Below are positions 8,201 to 18,144 of a DNA stretch of 64,000 bases, piece after piece. Position 1 is the stretch's first letter, and each line of letters begins with the position of its first letter. The notes below the pieces were generated by a model. It was not told the DNA's origin. It saw only the letters and a list, made by a program, of their open reading frames with translations, and ran no database searches. The stretch is from Rhynchopus euleeides. Its lineage: Eukaryota; Euglenozoa; Diplonemea; Diplonemida; Diplonemidae. Made by a program: the position numbers and the translations under genes. The stretch is taken from positions 868,001 through 932,000 of the forward strand of contig OY723306.1 in assembly GCA_963210315.1 (NCBI GenBank), given 5' to 3'.

Positions 8201-10404
8201 GCGCAGGGGCGCCTGGGCTGTTCGACGGGCTGGAGGCGCTGCCGCTCGGTAACGTGGGGATTGAGGTGTCGTTCGGCGGGTCGCTGTCGCTCACGGCTAC
8301 CGGGAATGCCTTCGGGCTCGAATTCAGCGTGGCGGTGGGTGTTGCGAAGTCTGGGTCTGCCTGGAACTACGGGATGGCCTTCACGGCGTCGGGGGCGTCC
8401 GTGTCGTCCCCGTCGGGGATGCCTGCCGTGGTCGGGAACGTGCTGAAGCAGCTGGCGCCGACGTACGTGCGGTTCTCCGTGGCGAAGGCGAAGATGACGA
8501 TCCAGGGGGTGGAGCTGCGCCAGGGCTTCTCGCTGGCCGCGTTCCTCGGGGCGGACAGCGGGGTGATGCAGTCGGTGAAGTCGATTGCCCCGTCGTCGCT
8601 GAAGTCTCAGATCACGTCTGCCGAGGGGAGCGGGAGCGGGGCCGGGCTGACGGTGGTGGCGGACATCCAGTCCACGACGCAGATGAACGTGTTTGTGATG
8701 CTTGCGGGCAACATCCCGCTCGGGTCCCCCAAGGTGGTGCTGAAGGAGGTGGCGCTCGCGTTCGTGGTGAAGACTGGCCCGCCGGAGTTCGGGTTTAACG
8801 TGGTGCTCGACTTCACCGTCGGGTCCGGGGGCAACGCGCAGACCTTCACGACGGCGGGGTTCATCAGCCTGTCGGCGACGGGGTCGCTGACGGTGGCGCT
8901 GTCGGTCGACTCCCCGCAGCCGTGGAGCAAGCCGTTCGGGATCCCGGGGGTGAAGGTGCTGTTCCCGCTGGGTGTGAAGATGACCATCACGCCCGCGCTG
9001 CTGCCGTCGCAGTTTGCGCTGATCGGTGGGATGCAGATCGCAGGTGTGACGGGGACGGTGGCGCTCGGGGCGGACCTGCAGGACTTCACGAAGACGGCGT
9101 TCAAGGGAGAGGTCCTGAACCTCGACTTCAAGCGCATCATCACCGACATCGCAGAGTGCAACTCGTGCCTGGGCCCCGTGGGCGGGGTGATTGCTGACAT
9201 GTCGCTTGAGAAGTTCAGCGCCTCCTTCAACCCGGACCCGGTCAACCCCGTGGTGATCCAGATCGCGGACGTGAGCGCGACCATCCCGGCGGGGATCCAC
9301 ATCGACGTGCAGGACCTGGAGCTGTGGGGGGTGGTGCGCATTGCCGAGGCCACCTTCAGCGTGTCGTCGGGTGGGATGGAGGCCTCGTTTGTCGCGGACA
9401 AGATCGACTGGTCCGTCATCCAGATCACAAGCGCGGACGGGAAGTCGGGCCCGTCCTTCTCGATGGCGCTCACCCCCTCGAAGCAGCACCTCAAGGTCGA
9501 CGGGCGTGCGAAGATCCTGGGGCGCACCGTGACGCTGCTGCTGGAGCTGTCGGACAGCAAGGTGTTCGGGAGCTTCACCTACTCCATCGGGTCGGGGATG
9601 TCTGTGGCAGTGACGCTGGACACCCAGGGGCGCCCGGGGAAGAGCGGGTTCAAGAACACCATCACCGGCACGATGAAGGCGGACGTGATTTCGACGACGG
9701 TGACGGCTGCGACGGATTTCCTGTACGACCTGAAGAAGGATGCGGACAGCGACCTGGCTGCTGCCAACAAGGACCTGCAGGATGCGAAGGCGGACCTCGA
9801 CGCGGCCAACAAGGACCTGCAGGACGCAAAGAACCACGCGACGAGCAAGATCAGCGGGGCACAGCGCACGGTGGACAACCTGTCGGACGACGTGGACAGC
9901 AAGAAGGACTCGTGCAAGAAGAAGGAGAAGAAGTGCAAGAAGAAGCCTTGGACGTGCGGGTCGGTGGCGACGTGCTGGACTGCGTACGGTGTGCTGAAGG
10001 GGTCGCTCGAGGCCGCGGAGGAGACGCTGCGGGCGGTGAAGAAGACTGTGCAGGGTGCCGTCACTGCCGCACAGGGCACTGTGGACGCAGCGAAGGGGAC
10101 GGTGACCGCGACACAGGCAACGGTGAACGTGGCACAGGGCGTGGTGGATGCTTTCGGCGACCTTACCCGGGCTGTGGGCGGGGCCCTGAAGAACGCGCTG
10201 CGCATCCACTCGCTGACCTTCTCCAACACGCTGACGAACTCGGCAACGGCTGTCGCCTTCGCCGTGGACATGACCATTGCCAACACGCGTGTTCAGTACG
10301 GCTTCAACGTGAAGCTGTCCTACACAGAATTCAAGGACGCCATCTACACCGAGTTCAGGCGCCGCATGAAGGCATCGTGGGGCAACAAGATCCCGAAGCT
10401 GTGA
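5266..10404 (+). CDS. large secreted repeat protein, function unknown
   Basis: A single-exon ORF of 1712 residues from the ATG that precedes a clear signal peptide (GVLALLFAGAVSG, predicted cleavage near residue 19). The frame is open upstream, but that stretch reads as leader and not protein. The N-terminal half is a beta-rich repeat array of roughly 130 residues per unit. Each unit is marked by a W-x-G-[ST] turn at about residues 129, 283, 411, 543, 670 and 799 and usually by spaced Cys residues. Composition is dominated by Gly, Ser, Ala, Thr and Val. Near residues 1490-1600 a charged coiled-coil-like segment (DLAAANKDLQDAK repeated) leads into a Lys/Cys cluster (CKKKEKKCKKK, then WTCGSVATC). 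There is no obvious C-terminal anchor. It is probably an extracellular or cell-surface protein. I do not recognise the family and assign no function. Confidence 0.85.
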   Translation: MHGTYMGVLALLFAGAVSGTPLACSTSGLAQVCVTVDASLEASIRSCVDTGSAAGASGEIAVSGGLTGKTPFVTSPSTDGTMVCAGGVATLQVSATASVVQLADNLPLEGTLLTAELTVQAGADSLDVEWAGTLVGGKIGSAASSGVSLGFAVGKASPGDAVSTTLYVDIADLGDVGMDLPSRLSYTEAGLPFFDESIVGATASCPFNTLSVLPQLSIPGVSAALQVSAATVDVCAFVAEADGAAPFVRVTAGIASAVSVNGLSLDGLSVEVTATHAGAGAVAWGGSLSASATVFDAVASAVSAEFSTTALEALEVQVAVTKPAFSVTGAVTYASGGCTSANTGAVTVSVPSAGLSAVGTIAQKDGCGADGKTAEWDITVVSAEALDVSGVAVKDVNLDLASAVAVDGTVSWTGSIRGTVELGTGNSASAAIAFDGAAAKITSFEVQGAVAIGPVSGGVSLSVADGVMTGSGSLAFAGADAESSLPAFTAQVTHVSTYTPDNADLPLWDVAGQLASFESSGFTLSDVQVALQGRLQGQDASVAWTGSFEGASTLEGSTVTLKADIADNKFSSLTGTVAVSGNGVAFAGQVEITAGSGGCATVTGDGELTLTSTAHVFTSSLNYDKCATAPGAVKFAVTGTAQQIGFEALTLSSAVVELTGKVPSTGSALVWEGTLTASANLFGGSSQASVAFAGGKLQTVSVSSLFMTSNGLLSSTFGLEYVNSCDTPSTGSGTATLRLKGADDLVFNAGVSYHKCTGAMELTGSVAGSWNGPAGTRFTGMTVTLAATGSGDETLSSRKWTGTITATTSAGLSAEIAVTTGSESSVEATLTYTDADKVLVSATVGTDCKGTGMVSLTNLPYSIPAMELEVSFSKPCGQGSTKEWTVSGQLSELKIPFFGKSITLPSPTVQVSSDAAGKKTVSIKGPFLGDFELDLSIPLPLKAADITLRGGLLSGKAANPGGFASAWQGSGSAFGSSLGAGAPGLFDGLEALPLGNVGIEVSFGGSLSLTATGNAFGLEFSVAVGVAKSGSAWNYGMAFTASGASVSSPSGMPAVVGNVLKQLAPTYVRFSVAKAKMTIQGVELRQGFSLAAFLGADSGVMQSVKSIAPSSLKSQITSAEGSGSGAGLTVVADIQSTTQMNVFVMLAGNIPLGSPKVVLKEVALAFVVKTGPPEFGFNVVLDFTVGSGGNAQTFTTAGFISLSATGSLTVALSVDSPQPWSKPFGIPGVKVLFPLGVKMTITPALLPSQFALIGGMQIAGVTGTVALGADLQDFTKTAFKGEVLNLDFKRIITDIAECNSCLGPVGGVIADMSLEKFSASFNPDPVNPVVIQIADVSATIPAGIHIDVQDLELWGVVRIAEATFSVSSGGMEASFVADKIDWSVIQITSADGKSGPSFSMALTPSKQHLKVDGRAKILGRTVTLLLELSDSKVFGSFTYSIGSGMSVAVTLDTQGRPGKSGFKNTITGTMKADVISTTVTAATDFLYDLKKDADSDLAAANKDLQDAKADLDAANKDLQDAKNHATSKISGAQRTVDNLSDDVDSKKDSCKKKEKKCKKKPWTCGSVATCWTAYGVLKGSLEAAEETLRAVKKTVQGAVTAAQGTVDAAKGTVTATQATVNVAQGVVDAFGDLTRAVGGALKNALRIHSLTFSNTLTNSATAVAFAVDMTIANTRVQYGFNVKLSYTEFKDAIYTEFRRRMKASWGNKIPKL

Positions 10405-13044
10405 TGCTGCCGGATACCCTCAATTCAATGAAGGAATTATCAGCTTTACGCGTTTCCTCTTGCACATCTTCGCCCACTTCATCACCAACATCATCCGCTA
10501 CCCCCACCCACCCACCCTCCACTACTTGAACACATTTCCCGCGGGAAAACCGAACCTGTTCTGGCAGCCCGCCGGGATGCAACGCACACCCCCATCCCCC
10601 GCCTCTCCCCCTCCCCTCCCCTCCCCCCTCCACCATCCCCAGTGAAAGAGTGAAGGGATGTCAACTGCGTGATTCCTTTTCCTTCTACTTCGCTACCCAC
10701 CCACCCCTCCTCCCCCCCTCCCCCATCTCCATTCTCTCCTGTTTCAAAAGGCGCACTTACTCGTTGACGATGCTTCGGTGGACTGTCAAGCCCCCCTCAC
10801 GGGGTACTGTAGGCTTTGTGAAGAACGGCGAATACCTCCTGCTGAGTTTTGTTTCTTACGTCACCCACCTCCGGGTGACATTTGGGCCAGAAAACGTCCG
10901 GCAAAAATCGTTCAAAAAATGTTCAAAGGCGTTCTGAACCTTAGGTAGGGCCACACCCAGACTCAAACCACCCCACCAGAGTGGTTCTCCACTGGAGTGT
11001 GGCCTGCGCTTGCCCCCCCCCTGCTCTCCCACATCCCAAAGGGGGGACAACGCCTCTCCACCCACTCAGGACACCGCCCATAACTTGCACCTTTCCTGTT
11101 TTCTTCTCTGCTGCATGGGTGACTATCTGTTGGGCCCGTTGGCTGGTGAGGTTTGCGCATGGGTCAAAACCGATTGATGAAAAGCGCTGCGTATCACCAC
11201 AAAACGTCAACATGGCATCCGAGGAAAAGAAGAAGATTCCACCCAGTTTTTTTCAGCAGTGTGTGCAGTTGTGGCAGTGGGGGCTACGCATCACAAGAGC
11301 TTCGCTCTGTGTGGCCCCTGCACTGAACAAATGAATGCCGAAGAACCGTCGTGCCCCATGCCCATGCATGCCCTGTGCAATGGGCATATATATTCCGCAA
11401 AGACTCCAACCACCCAAAGCATCGCCCCAGCGTGTGTTGTGCGCCTCTGTTTTTTTCTTCCCCCCCCTTTCCCCAAAACAAGGGGGTCATGTGTGTCAAA
11501 TGGGACAGAACGGGTCTGTGCAGTAGCCTATAACTCTCGCAGTGCCTGTGGTTCTCGACACCATAAAAAAAGCAAAACAAACAGATCAGTGATATCCCCC
11601 ATCAATCTCCACCCCACCCCACCCCACTCCCAACACAACAACACATGCCCGCTGTACAATGGGCGTGTATGCGTGTGCATGACGCAGAGTTAGGCAAGAA
11701 AAAATCCCACCGCGCCCTGAACGTTCCCATAACACAGGAGCACAGCGGCGTCTGTCCCTTAGGGGGCATGACCCTCGTGTCGCTTGCCTGTCTGTGTTAG
11801 AGGAGGTATCAGGGCAACGCTTTGCTGGCGGAGGCCGGCATGGTGCGGTGTGTTTTGTTTTTTTTGTTGTCTCTTTCTGCAGCTTTTGTTTGTTCTCCGG
11901 GGATGGCCCCCCCCCCTGTGTGCAGCGCGGGGCTACTCCCTGGGCTGCCGCAAGGGGTCGCCAATCCCCGGTTGCGTTTGATTTCTTTTCCTGCGGGTGG
12001 GGGGGGGGGGTGTTTCAGTGTTTCAGAACGACTTTTTTGTCCGTGCTCCAAGCAGCCCTGGTGGTGAGAGGGAGAGCTGTTTTCGGGTTCTTCGTGCGTG
12101 TCTGGGTCGCATTAACAATCTCATGGCAGGTGGCGGCAGATGCCGGAGATGCAAGTGTGCGTTCGCAGGCAACGGCTGTCCGGTTTACGGTGTGTATACC
12201 CGCGTTGATGTACAGTCCGTGCCGCACAACAGCCCCAAAACTGCCTTTTTTGTGAGACTGCAAACCGTGTTTCCACTGCACTGCATGCTGACTCATGGTC
12301 GGTAGGTGTTCAGTGGTATAGGCAAAACAGGCCCGTCGCTGTCGAGCGGCGATACTGTGATGCAGCGCACGCTGTCTCTTCCTCATTTATGCATTTCTTT
12401 CTTTGTCGAGTTGGTGGGTGCCAACAGCGGGACGAAGGCTTGGCAGCTGCTGTTGCCTGTGGTGTTCTCATGCAGAACCAACAGGCAGGAAGGAGTGTGT
12501 GGTTAGCCCTTTCTTGTTTCTGATGTGGACCGCACAGTGTTTGCTTTCCGTATGATTGGAGCTCACGTTTGAACAACATTTCATCTGCTGCATCTGCGTT
12601 TAGTATTCACAGACAACACCTGGTCTTTCTGCCTAATTGCGCCTTGGTCGTCCCGGCCAAAATGAGCAGACGTCAGAGGAGGAAGGAAGAGGAGGAGGTG
12701 TAGACACCCCCACCCCCCACCACCGGTATGCCAAGTAGCAGAGGGTAGCAGAGTATTTGTGTTGTAGCGCTGACGACACTTAGCACGTTACTGTTGCTGG
12801 GATGAAGTCGACTGGTTGGTCGCACATCTAATCTGGAAGGGTGGGCTGCAGTGGTTCGACCCACTTCAGCGGTGCCTTCCTGTGGTCAACATCCCGGAGG
12901 AGCAGGGGCAGAGCTTTTCAGTACGCTTCTGGGTGGCGGGTTAGTCCGGGGGGTCACGGCATGCATCATCGACACACATCAACACCCCGACCAACAGGCA
13001 CTCGCTACACTTTTACACCAGACACCAGACAGCAGACAGGGAAG
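10405..13044. other. long intergenic region, no convincing gene
   Basis: A 2.6-kb stretch of C-rich and T-rich tracts and short unrelated ORFs lacking family features or good codon bias. The one distinctive item is the A-tailed short repeat at 11502-11590. A TATA-like ATATATATT lies near 11386 with no gene after it. The last 200 bp presumably holds the promoter of the gene at 13045. Confidence 0.55.
11502..11590 (+). repeat. short A-tailed dispersed repeat, copy 1 (SINE-like)
   Basis: About 62 bp starting GGGACAGAACGGGTCTGTGC, followed by an A-rich tail. It matches 47852-47935 closely, including CTCTCGCAGTGCCTGTG and a TCGA near the end. The tail sequence differs between copies (AAAAAAAGCAAAAC here, AAAAAAAGAAGAAAAAAC there). 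A conserved body with a variable A-rich end is how short retroposons look. Weak resemblance to tRNA A and B boxes (TAGCCTATAAC, GGTTCTCGA) is a guess. Confidence 0.6.
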
Positions 13045-13812
13045 ATGACGAGTGTGTTCCTTGCGGCGGTGGCGGCAGCTATTGCGACCAGGCCAGAAAC
13101 ACCTTCCTCGAACGAGATCCAGGTGACAAACCACGGGCCTTTTGCGAGCTCCGTGGTGGTGGGGCCAGTGGGGAGCATCAACCTGGCGCTGATGGCGCAC
13201 GGGGTGGAGGCGTGGCCGGATCTGATGGGTTCGCAGCTGCGCAACCCGCCGGCGTTCCTGGAGCTGCTGCCGCTCACGATCCCGCAGTGGCAGCTGCCCG
13301 TGGGGGTGGATGTGAAGTTCACGTGCCCCGACACGTCGGCTGTGGAAGTGTGTGACGCGTGGGTCTTCTTCTACACGTGCTCCCACAGCTGCGTGACGAA
13401 GTACCAGGGCGGGATCCCGGGGCTGCTCTCCGTCACCCCGGGGTGGAAGCGGAACCAGTGCGCGCCGCGGTTTGTGACGGGTGCGCCTGGGGCGAGCTTC
13501 GAGCACCCGATGGGTGCTTTCCGCAGGCAGCTGGCGCGTGGGGAGTCGACCATCATCACCGTCCCGGGGGCGGAGAAGGCGGAGTTCGTGGCGTTCGGGA
13601 TTGACGCGGCTGGGGTGGACTGCGCGCAGCACACGACCCCTGGGGCGTGCCCGACTTCCACGGGGAAGTGCAAGTGGGACGCGGTCAACTCCGAGTGCCG
13701 CGCGACGGACTGCAAGGGCGGGCAGGGTCCGGCGCCCATGTGCCCGGAGTGCCCGTGGCTCGGGCTCGACATCCGCCCGCTGAGCGACGGCCCGTTCGGC
13801 GGTGTTCCGTAA
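13045..13812 (+). CDS. small secreted Cys-containing protein
   Basis: 255 residues, single exon. The ATG was chosen because it starts a short hydrophobic leader (MTSVFLAAVAAAIATRPE) fitting a signal peptide. The frame stays open further upstream, where it reads as untranslated leader. The middle region has paired Cys residues (CPDTSAVEVCDAW, then YTCSHSC). The C-terminal 60 residues form a compact Cys-rich unit (CPTSTGKCKWDAVNSECRA, then TDCKGGQGPAPMCPECPW) with the C-x-W spacing seen in small extracellular disulfide modules. No transmembrane segment follows. It sits between the two chaperonin blocks, next to the other secreted protein. The family is not recognised. Export is inferred from the leader and the cysteines. 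Confidence 0.75.
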   Translation: MTSVFLAAVAAAIATRPETPSSNEIQVTNHGPFASSVVVGPVGSINLALMAHGVEAWPDLMGSQLRNPPAFLELLPLTIPQWQLPVGVDVKFTCPDTSAVEVCDAWVFFYTCSHSCVTKYQGGIPGLLSVTPGWKRNQCAPRFVTGAPGASFEHPMGAFRRQLARGESTIITVPGAEKAEFVAFGIDAAGVDCAQHTTPGACPTSTGKCKWDAVNSECRATDCKGGQGPAPMCPECPWLGLDIRPLSDGPFGGVP

Positions 13813-14466
13813 GGCACTGCACTGCACAAAGCCAACACACCAACGCCCCATCGCACCTTTCCATCTTCCTTTGCAGCTCCACGACCGCGCGTCCGATACC
13901 CTTTTGGGTCACGCACCATCTTCCCTGCTCTGATCCATTTCTTTCCTGGCAACAAGACAAGACCAGCACGACAGCCACATACCCCGCTTATGCGCAGACG
14001 CATAAAGCGGGATGTTTGTGGGCTGGTGCTGGCCCTTTGCATCGCCTTGCCTCTGCTCTGGAGACGGGGGCGGACCACGCGGCACTTTGCTGCTGCACTC
14101 ACAGGTGCAAGCAATCAAACAGGCGTGTGCCTTCCGTTCCCGCCCCCAGCTGCAGCCTGCCTGCGCTCTTCTGCTGATTCACATCCGATCCATGCCCAGA
14201 TGGAACCCTTTGCTGTCTCCGCTGTCTGCGGATTGCTGTTCCTGCCGCTGTGCGTGTGTGGCTCCCTGCGCAAATTCAGGCAGACGGGCCGCACCGCCCC
14301 TGTGTGCGGGGATCCCTTCAAAGAATATTGATACAAACAGGTTGCCCCATACCACACCCCACACTTGTTATATCATTGCATTGCATTGGTTGAGGGTTTC
14401 TTGTCTCGCAGGCATGTGATGGTGTAAGGCATAGGGAAGGCAAGGTTGTCCTTTTTGCCGTGTGTT
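13813..14466. other. intergenic, with a strong hairpin
   Basis: No gene seen. At 13983-14011, CCCGCTTATGCG, a CAGA loop and CGCATAAAGCGGG form a 12-bp stem with one bulged A, about 170 bp after the previous stop codon. It is not a histone-type 3' hairpin. A role in RNA 3' ends is possible but not shown. Confidence 0.5.
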
Positions 14467-14645
14467 GTTGCGGATCTCACATCAGGAGCCACACAAAGGT
14501 GTGTTCTGTCGTGCACGACACCAACAAGACTCAGATGTCATTGTGGATTTGTGGCCTCCTCGCGCGTACTTTGATGTTCATGTGACTTGCACACTCGCAC
14601 ACCACCCAAGCAGGTTGAGCACACACCGGACACCCTTCAGACACG

Positions 14646-16696
14646 ATGCAGTCGACGGCACGGAACGCAGCGCGCGTGGCTGGGCGGCGCACGTACGCCA
14701 CGGGGAAGGACATCCGCCACGGGATCGACGCGCGCCAGTCCATGCTGGACGGTGTTGAGCGCCTGACCAAGGCGGTTGTGGTGACGCTCGGGCCGAAGGG
14801 GCGGAACGTGATCATCCAGCAGCCGTACGGGGCCCCGAAGATCACGAAGGACGGTGTGACGGTGGCGAAGGCGATCGAGTTCGAGGACAAGTTCGAGAAC
14901 CTGGGTGCGCAGCTGGTGCGCCAGGTGGCGAACACGACGAACGACCTTGCGGGTGACGGTACCACGACCAGCACGCTGCTGTCGTGCGCGGTGTTCAAGG
15001 AGGGCTTCAAGGCGGTGGCGACGGGGTCGAACCCGATGGACCTGAAGCGCGGGATGGACCTTGCTGTGAAGGAGGTGCTGGCGTCGCTGGCCGAGCAGTC
15101 GCGCTCCATCACGACGAAGGAGGAGATCGCGCAGGTGGCGACGATCTCGGCGAACGGGGACGCGGAGATCGGGCAGCTGATCAGCAGCGCGATGGAGCGC
15201 GTCGGCAAGGAGGGTGTCATCACGGTGGCGGACGGGAAGACGCTGGACACGGAGCTGGACGTGGTGGAGGGGATGTCCTTCGAGCGTGGGTTCGTGTCCC
15301 CCTTCTTCGTGTCGAACACGAAGACGCAGCGTGTGGAGTTCGAGGACGCGTACGTGCTGGTGTCGAAGGAGAAGGTCTCCTCCATCAACAGCATCCTGCC
15401 TGCCCTGAACTACATTGCCCAGTCGAACAAGCCTCTGCTGATTGTGGCGGATGACATTGAGGGTGAGGCCCTGACGACCCTGATCTACAACAAGGTATGT
15501 GTGGGTGAGTTTGATTTGTGTTTTGCGTTTTGTCTTTTGTGCTGTGTTGTGTTGCTATCCGTCAGTCTTCACGCCACTGCTGTTCCAACACACCATACAC
15601 CACGCCATACGAACACATACACCAATACAAACACAAACACAACCACAAAACAGATCAACGGGAAGATCAAGGTGGCCGCCGTGAAGGCACCTGGGTTCGG
15701 TGACAACAAGACGAACACGCTGCAGGACATTGCCATCTTCACGGGGGCGACGATGCTGTCCGAGGACGCTGGTACCATGATCAGCGACGCGAACGACTTC
15801 AGCCCCGCGATGCTGGGGTCGACGAAGAAGGTGACGGTGTCGAAGGACAGCACCATCATGCTGTCTGGGGGCGGCAGCGTGGAGGCCATCCAGGAGCGCT
15901 GCGAGCTGCTGAAGGAGCTGATCGACGCGGAGACGAGCGACTACTCGCGCGAGAAGCTGCAGGAGCGTCTGGCCAAGCTGGGCGGCGGTGTGGCGGTGAT
16001 CCGCACGGGCGGTGCCTCCGAGGTGGAGGTGTCGGAGAAGAAGGACCGCATCACGGACTCGCTGAACGCGACACGTGCGGCTGTGGCTGAGGGCATTGTG
16101 GCGGGTGGCGGTGCCGCCCTGCTGCACGCCTCCACCCGTCTGGAGAAGCTGCTGGAGGACCCCGCCATCATCCCGGACCAGAAGGTGGGTGTGCGTCTGA
16201 TGATGAACGCCCTGAAGGTATGTCTTTCCCTGGTTTATGGTTTCTGTTCCTTACTTTTCTACTTGTTGCGTTGTGTGTTGTTCTCTGGCGTTGATGATCT
16301 GTAACACACACGCAATTGTTATCACTTCACATCGCATCACACACACCATACCACTTCACACCACAGCTGCCTGTGCGCACCATCGCCGACAACGCCGGTG
16401 TTGAGGGTGCCGTTGTGGTGGAGAAGGTGATGTCGACTGCCCAGGAGGGCTACGGGTACGACGCACAGAAGGGCGAGTACGGCGACATGTTCAAGGCCGG
16501 GATCATCGACCCCACGAAGGTGGTGCGCTGCTGCATCGTGGACGCCGCGTCTGTGGCCACGCTGCTGACCACGACGGAGGCGGCCATCTGCGACCTGCCC
16601 GACAAGGCTGGCGGTGCGCCTGCGATGGGTGGGATGGGTGGCATGGGCGGGATGGGCGGGATGGGCGGTATGGGTGGGATGGGTGGCATGATGTGA
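14646..16696 (+). CDS. CPN60: mitochondrial-type chaperonin 60 (copy B), three exons
   Basis: Second complete copy of the folding-chamber gene. Exons are 14646-15494, 15654-16217 and 16367-16696, giving 580 residues. The introns (159 and 149 nt) sit at exactly the same codons as in copy A but differ in length and sequence, most clearly in the 3' half of intron 1. Protein changes from copy A are limited to one Gln-to-Glu and one extra GGM triplet at the C-terminus. I noticed only a handful of silent differences in 1.7 kb of coding sequence. The mitochondrial leader, ATP motif and Gly-rich signature are intact, so nothing suggests a pseudogene. It is either a recent duplicate or one homogenised by conversion. 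A stem-loop matching that at 3192 follows at 16787-16804. Confidence 0.97.
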
Positions 16697-17055
16697 GCTT
16701 GCCTGCCTGCATGTTGTGCTGCATGGTGTGTTTCGTTTCGTTGTTTCAATGGATTGACAAGTGTTCTTCTCAGTTGGCTTGACTTGCCGCCGCGCTCGCG
16801 GCGGTGTGGCTTTGCTTGGTTTGGGTGCGTGTGTCCGATACCGTTGCTGTTATTGCGCAGCGCATGTCCGCGGCAGGTTTGTTGGCCTGCCTGCGCGTGC
16901 CCTGCCTCTGTCTGAAGACGCCGCCTTTTAGCTGGTCGCACCTGGAGTCGCATCAACGTCAGTTCCTCTCCTCACCACCCCTCTCCCTCCCCTGTACCTT
17001 GTCACACGCTGACTCACAGTTGCACCGTCTCATCACATCTTCTTTTGTTCTCATT

Positions 17056-17733
17056 GACACCGCACTCCGCTGTCGCTGCACCTAGAATCACGAGTGGGTG
17101 CTAGCGTGAAACTGTGTGGAAGACATACATCAACACGCGACATTGTGATGGCATCACAGATGTCAGATGTCAGATGCGGGTCACGCCAACACATTATTTC
17201 CCTCGGATGGTACTTTACCGCCGGTGGCAGATTGTCCTGTTTGTTTCCACATCACACATCTTTGTTTACTCCGATTAACACCGCACTCCGCTGTCGCTGC
17301 ACCTAGAATCACGAGTGGGTGCTAGCGTGAAACTGTGTGGAAGACACGTCAACACGATACAACGGCAGTGTCATAGATGCGGAATCACACCATTCTCCTC
17401 GGGAGGTACTACACCGCGTGTCAGCTTCTGTTCGTTTCCACTCACACATCTTTGTTCACTACAATCGACACCGCACTCCGCTGTCGCTGCACCTAGAATC
17501 ACGAGTGGGTGCTAGCGTGAAACTGTGTGGGAGATACATCAACATGAGACATTGTGATGACATCACAAATGCGGTTCACATCAGCACCATTATCCTTGGA
17601 AGGTACTTTACCGCCGGTGGCAGCTAGCCCTGTTTGTTTCCACATCACACATCTTCACTTACTACGATTGACACCGCACTCCGCTGTCGCTGCGCCTAGA
17701 ATCACGAGTAGGTGCTAGCGTGAAACTGTGTGG
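17056..17733 (+). repeat. tandem repeats between CPN60 and CPN10 copy B (four units)
   Basis: Cores start at 17056, about 17277, 17466 and 17670, with periods of about 190-220 bp. They carry the same conserved segment and hairpin as the array at 3472-4563. The second unit begins AACACC instead of GACACC, and the last reads GAGTAGGTGC where the others read GAGTGGGTGC. The insert between units 3 and 4 of copy A is missing here. The last unit again passes directly into the CPN10 leader. Confidence 0.9.
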
Positions 17734-17829
17734 AAGAGATACAAACACAATTCCTTATTGCGACCCACCACACACACCACACGACCCTGCCCTCACACCA
17801 GGCTGACATCGGCAACACAACCCGCAACA

Positions 17830-18132
17830 ATGTTCCGCATGACCCGCGCTGCGCTGGTGGGCTTCAAGCCCCTGAACAAGCAGGTGCTGCTGGAGCGTGT
17901 GGCCCCTGCGCAGACGACGGCTGCCGGTATCCTGATCCCGCAGGCGGCGCAGCAGAAGGGCAACGAGGCCAAGGTGGTCGGCGTTGCGGCGGAGACGAAG
18001 GACTGGGCCCCGACGGTGAAGGAGGGCGACATGGTGCTGCTGCGCGAGTGGGGCGGGCAGACCGTCAAGGTGGACGGCTCCGAGTACACGCTGATGCGTG
18101 AGGACGACATCCTGGGCGTCATCTCCGCCTAG
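17830..18132 (+). CDS. CPN10: mitochondrial-type co-chaperonin 10 (copy B)
   Basis: 100 residues, the same protein as copy A by eye: mobile loop TTAAGILIPQAAQQK, domain core MVLLREWGGQTVKVDG and end DDILGVISA. It is the Cpn60 lid, with the same gene order, strand and spacing logic as in copy A, again on the same strand as its partner. The leader differs from copy A by a few bases (ACAAACACAATTCC versus ACAACCACATTCC). Both copies look functional, so the cell probably has a doubled dose of the pair. Confidence 0.97.
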   Translation: MFRMTRAALVGFKPLNKQVLLERVAPAQTTAAGILIPQAAQQKGNEAKVVGVAAETKDWAPTVKEGDMVLLREWGGQTVKVDGSEYTLMREDDILGVISA

Positions 18133-18144
18133 AGAGCTGATCAT

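Larger units (their letters stand above)
14467..18144 (+). repeat. chaperonin segmental duplication, copy B
   Basis: Direct repeat of 899-4969, about 9.5 kb downstream of the end of copy A. It contains the same promoter core (CTTGCACACTCGCACACCAC), CPN60, four tandem units and CPN10. The flanks before 14467 and after 18144 are unrelated to those of copy A. Confidence 0.95.

Noticed and set aside
5238-10209. Long minus-strand ORFs (up to 824 residues) opposite the secreted repeat protein
   Set aside because: They mirror the strong GC3 bias of the plus-strand gene, are rich in Arg, His and Pro, and show no domain or signal.
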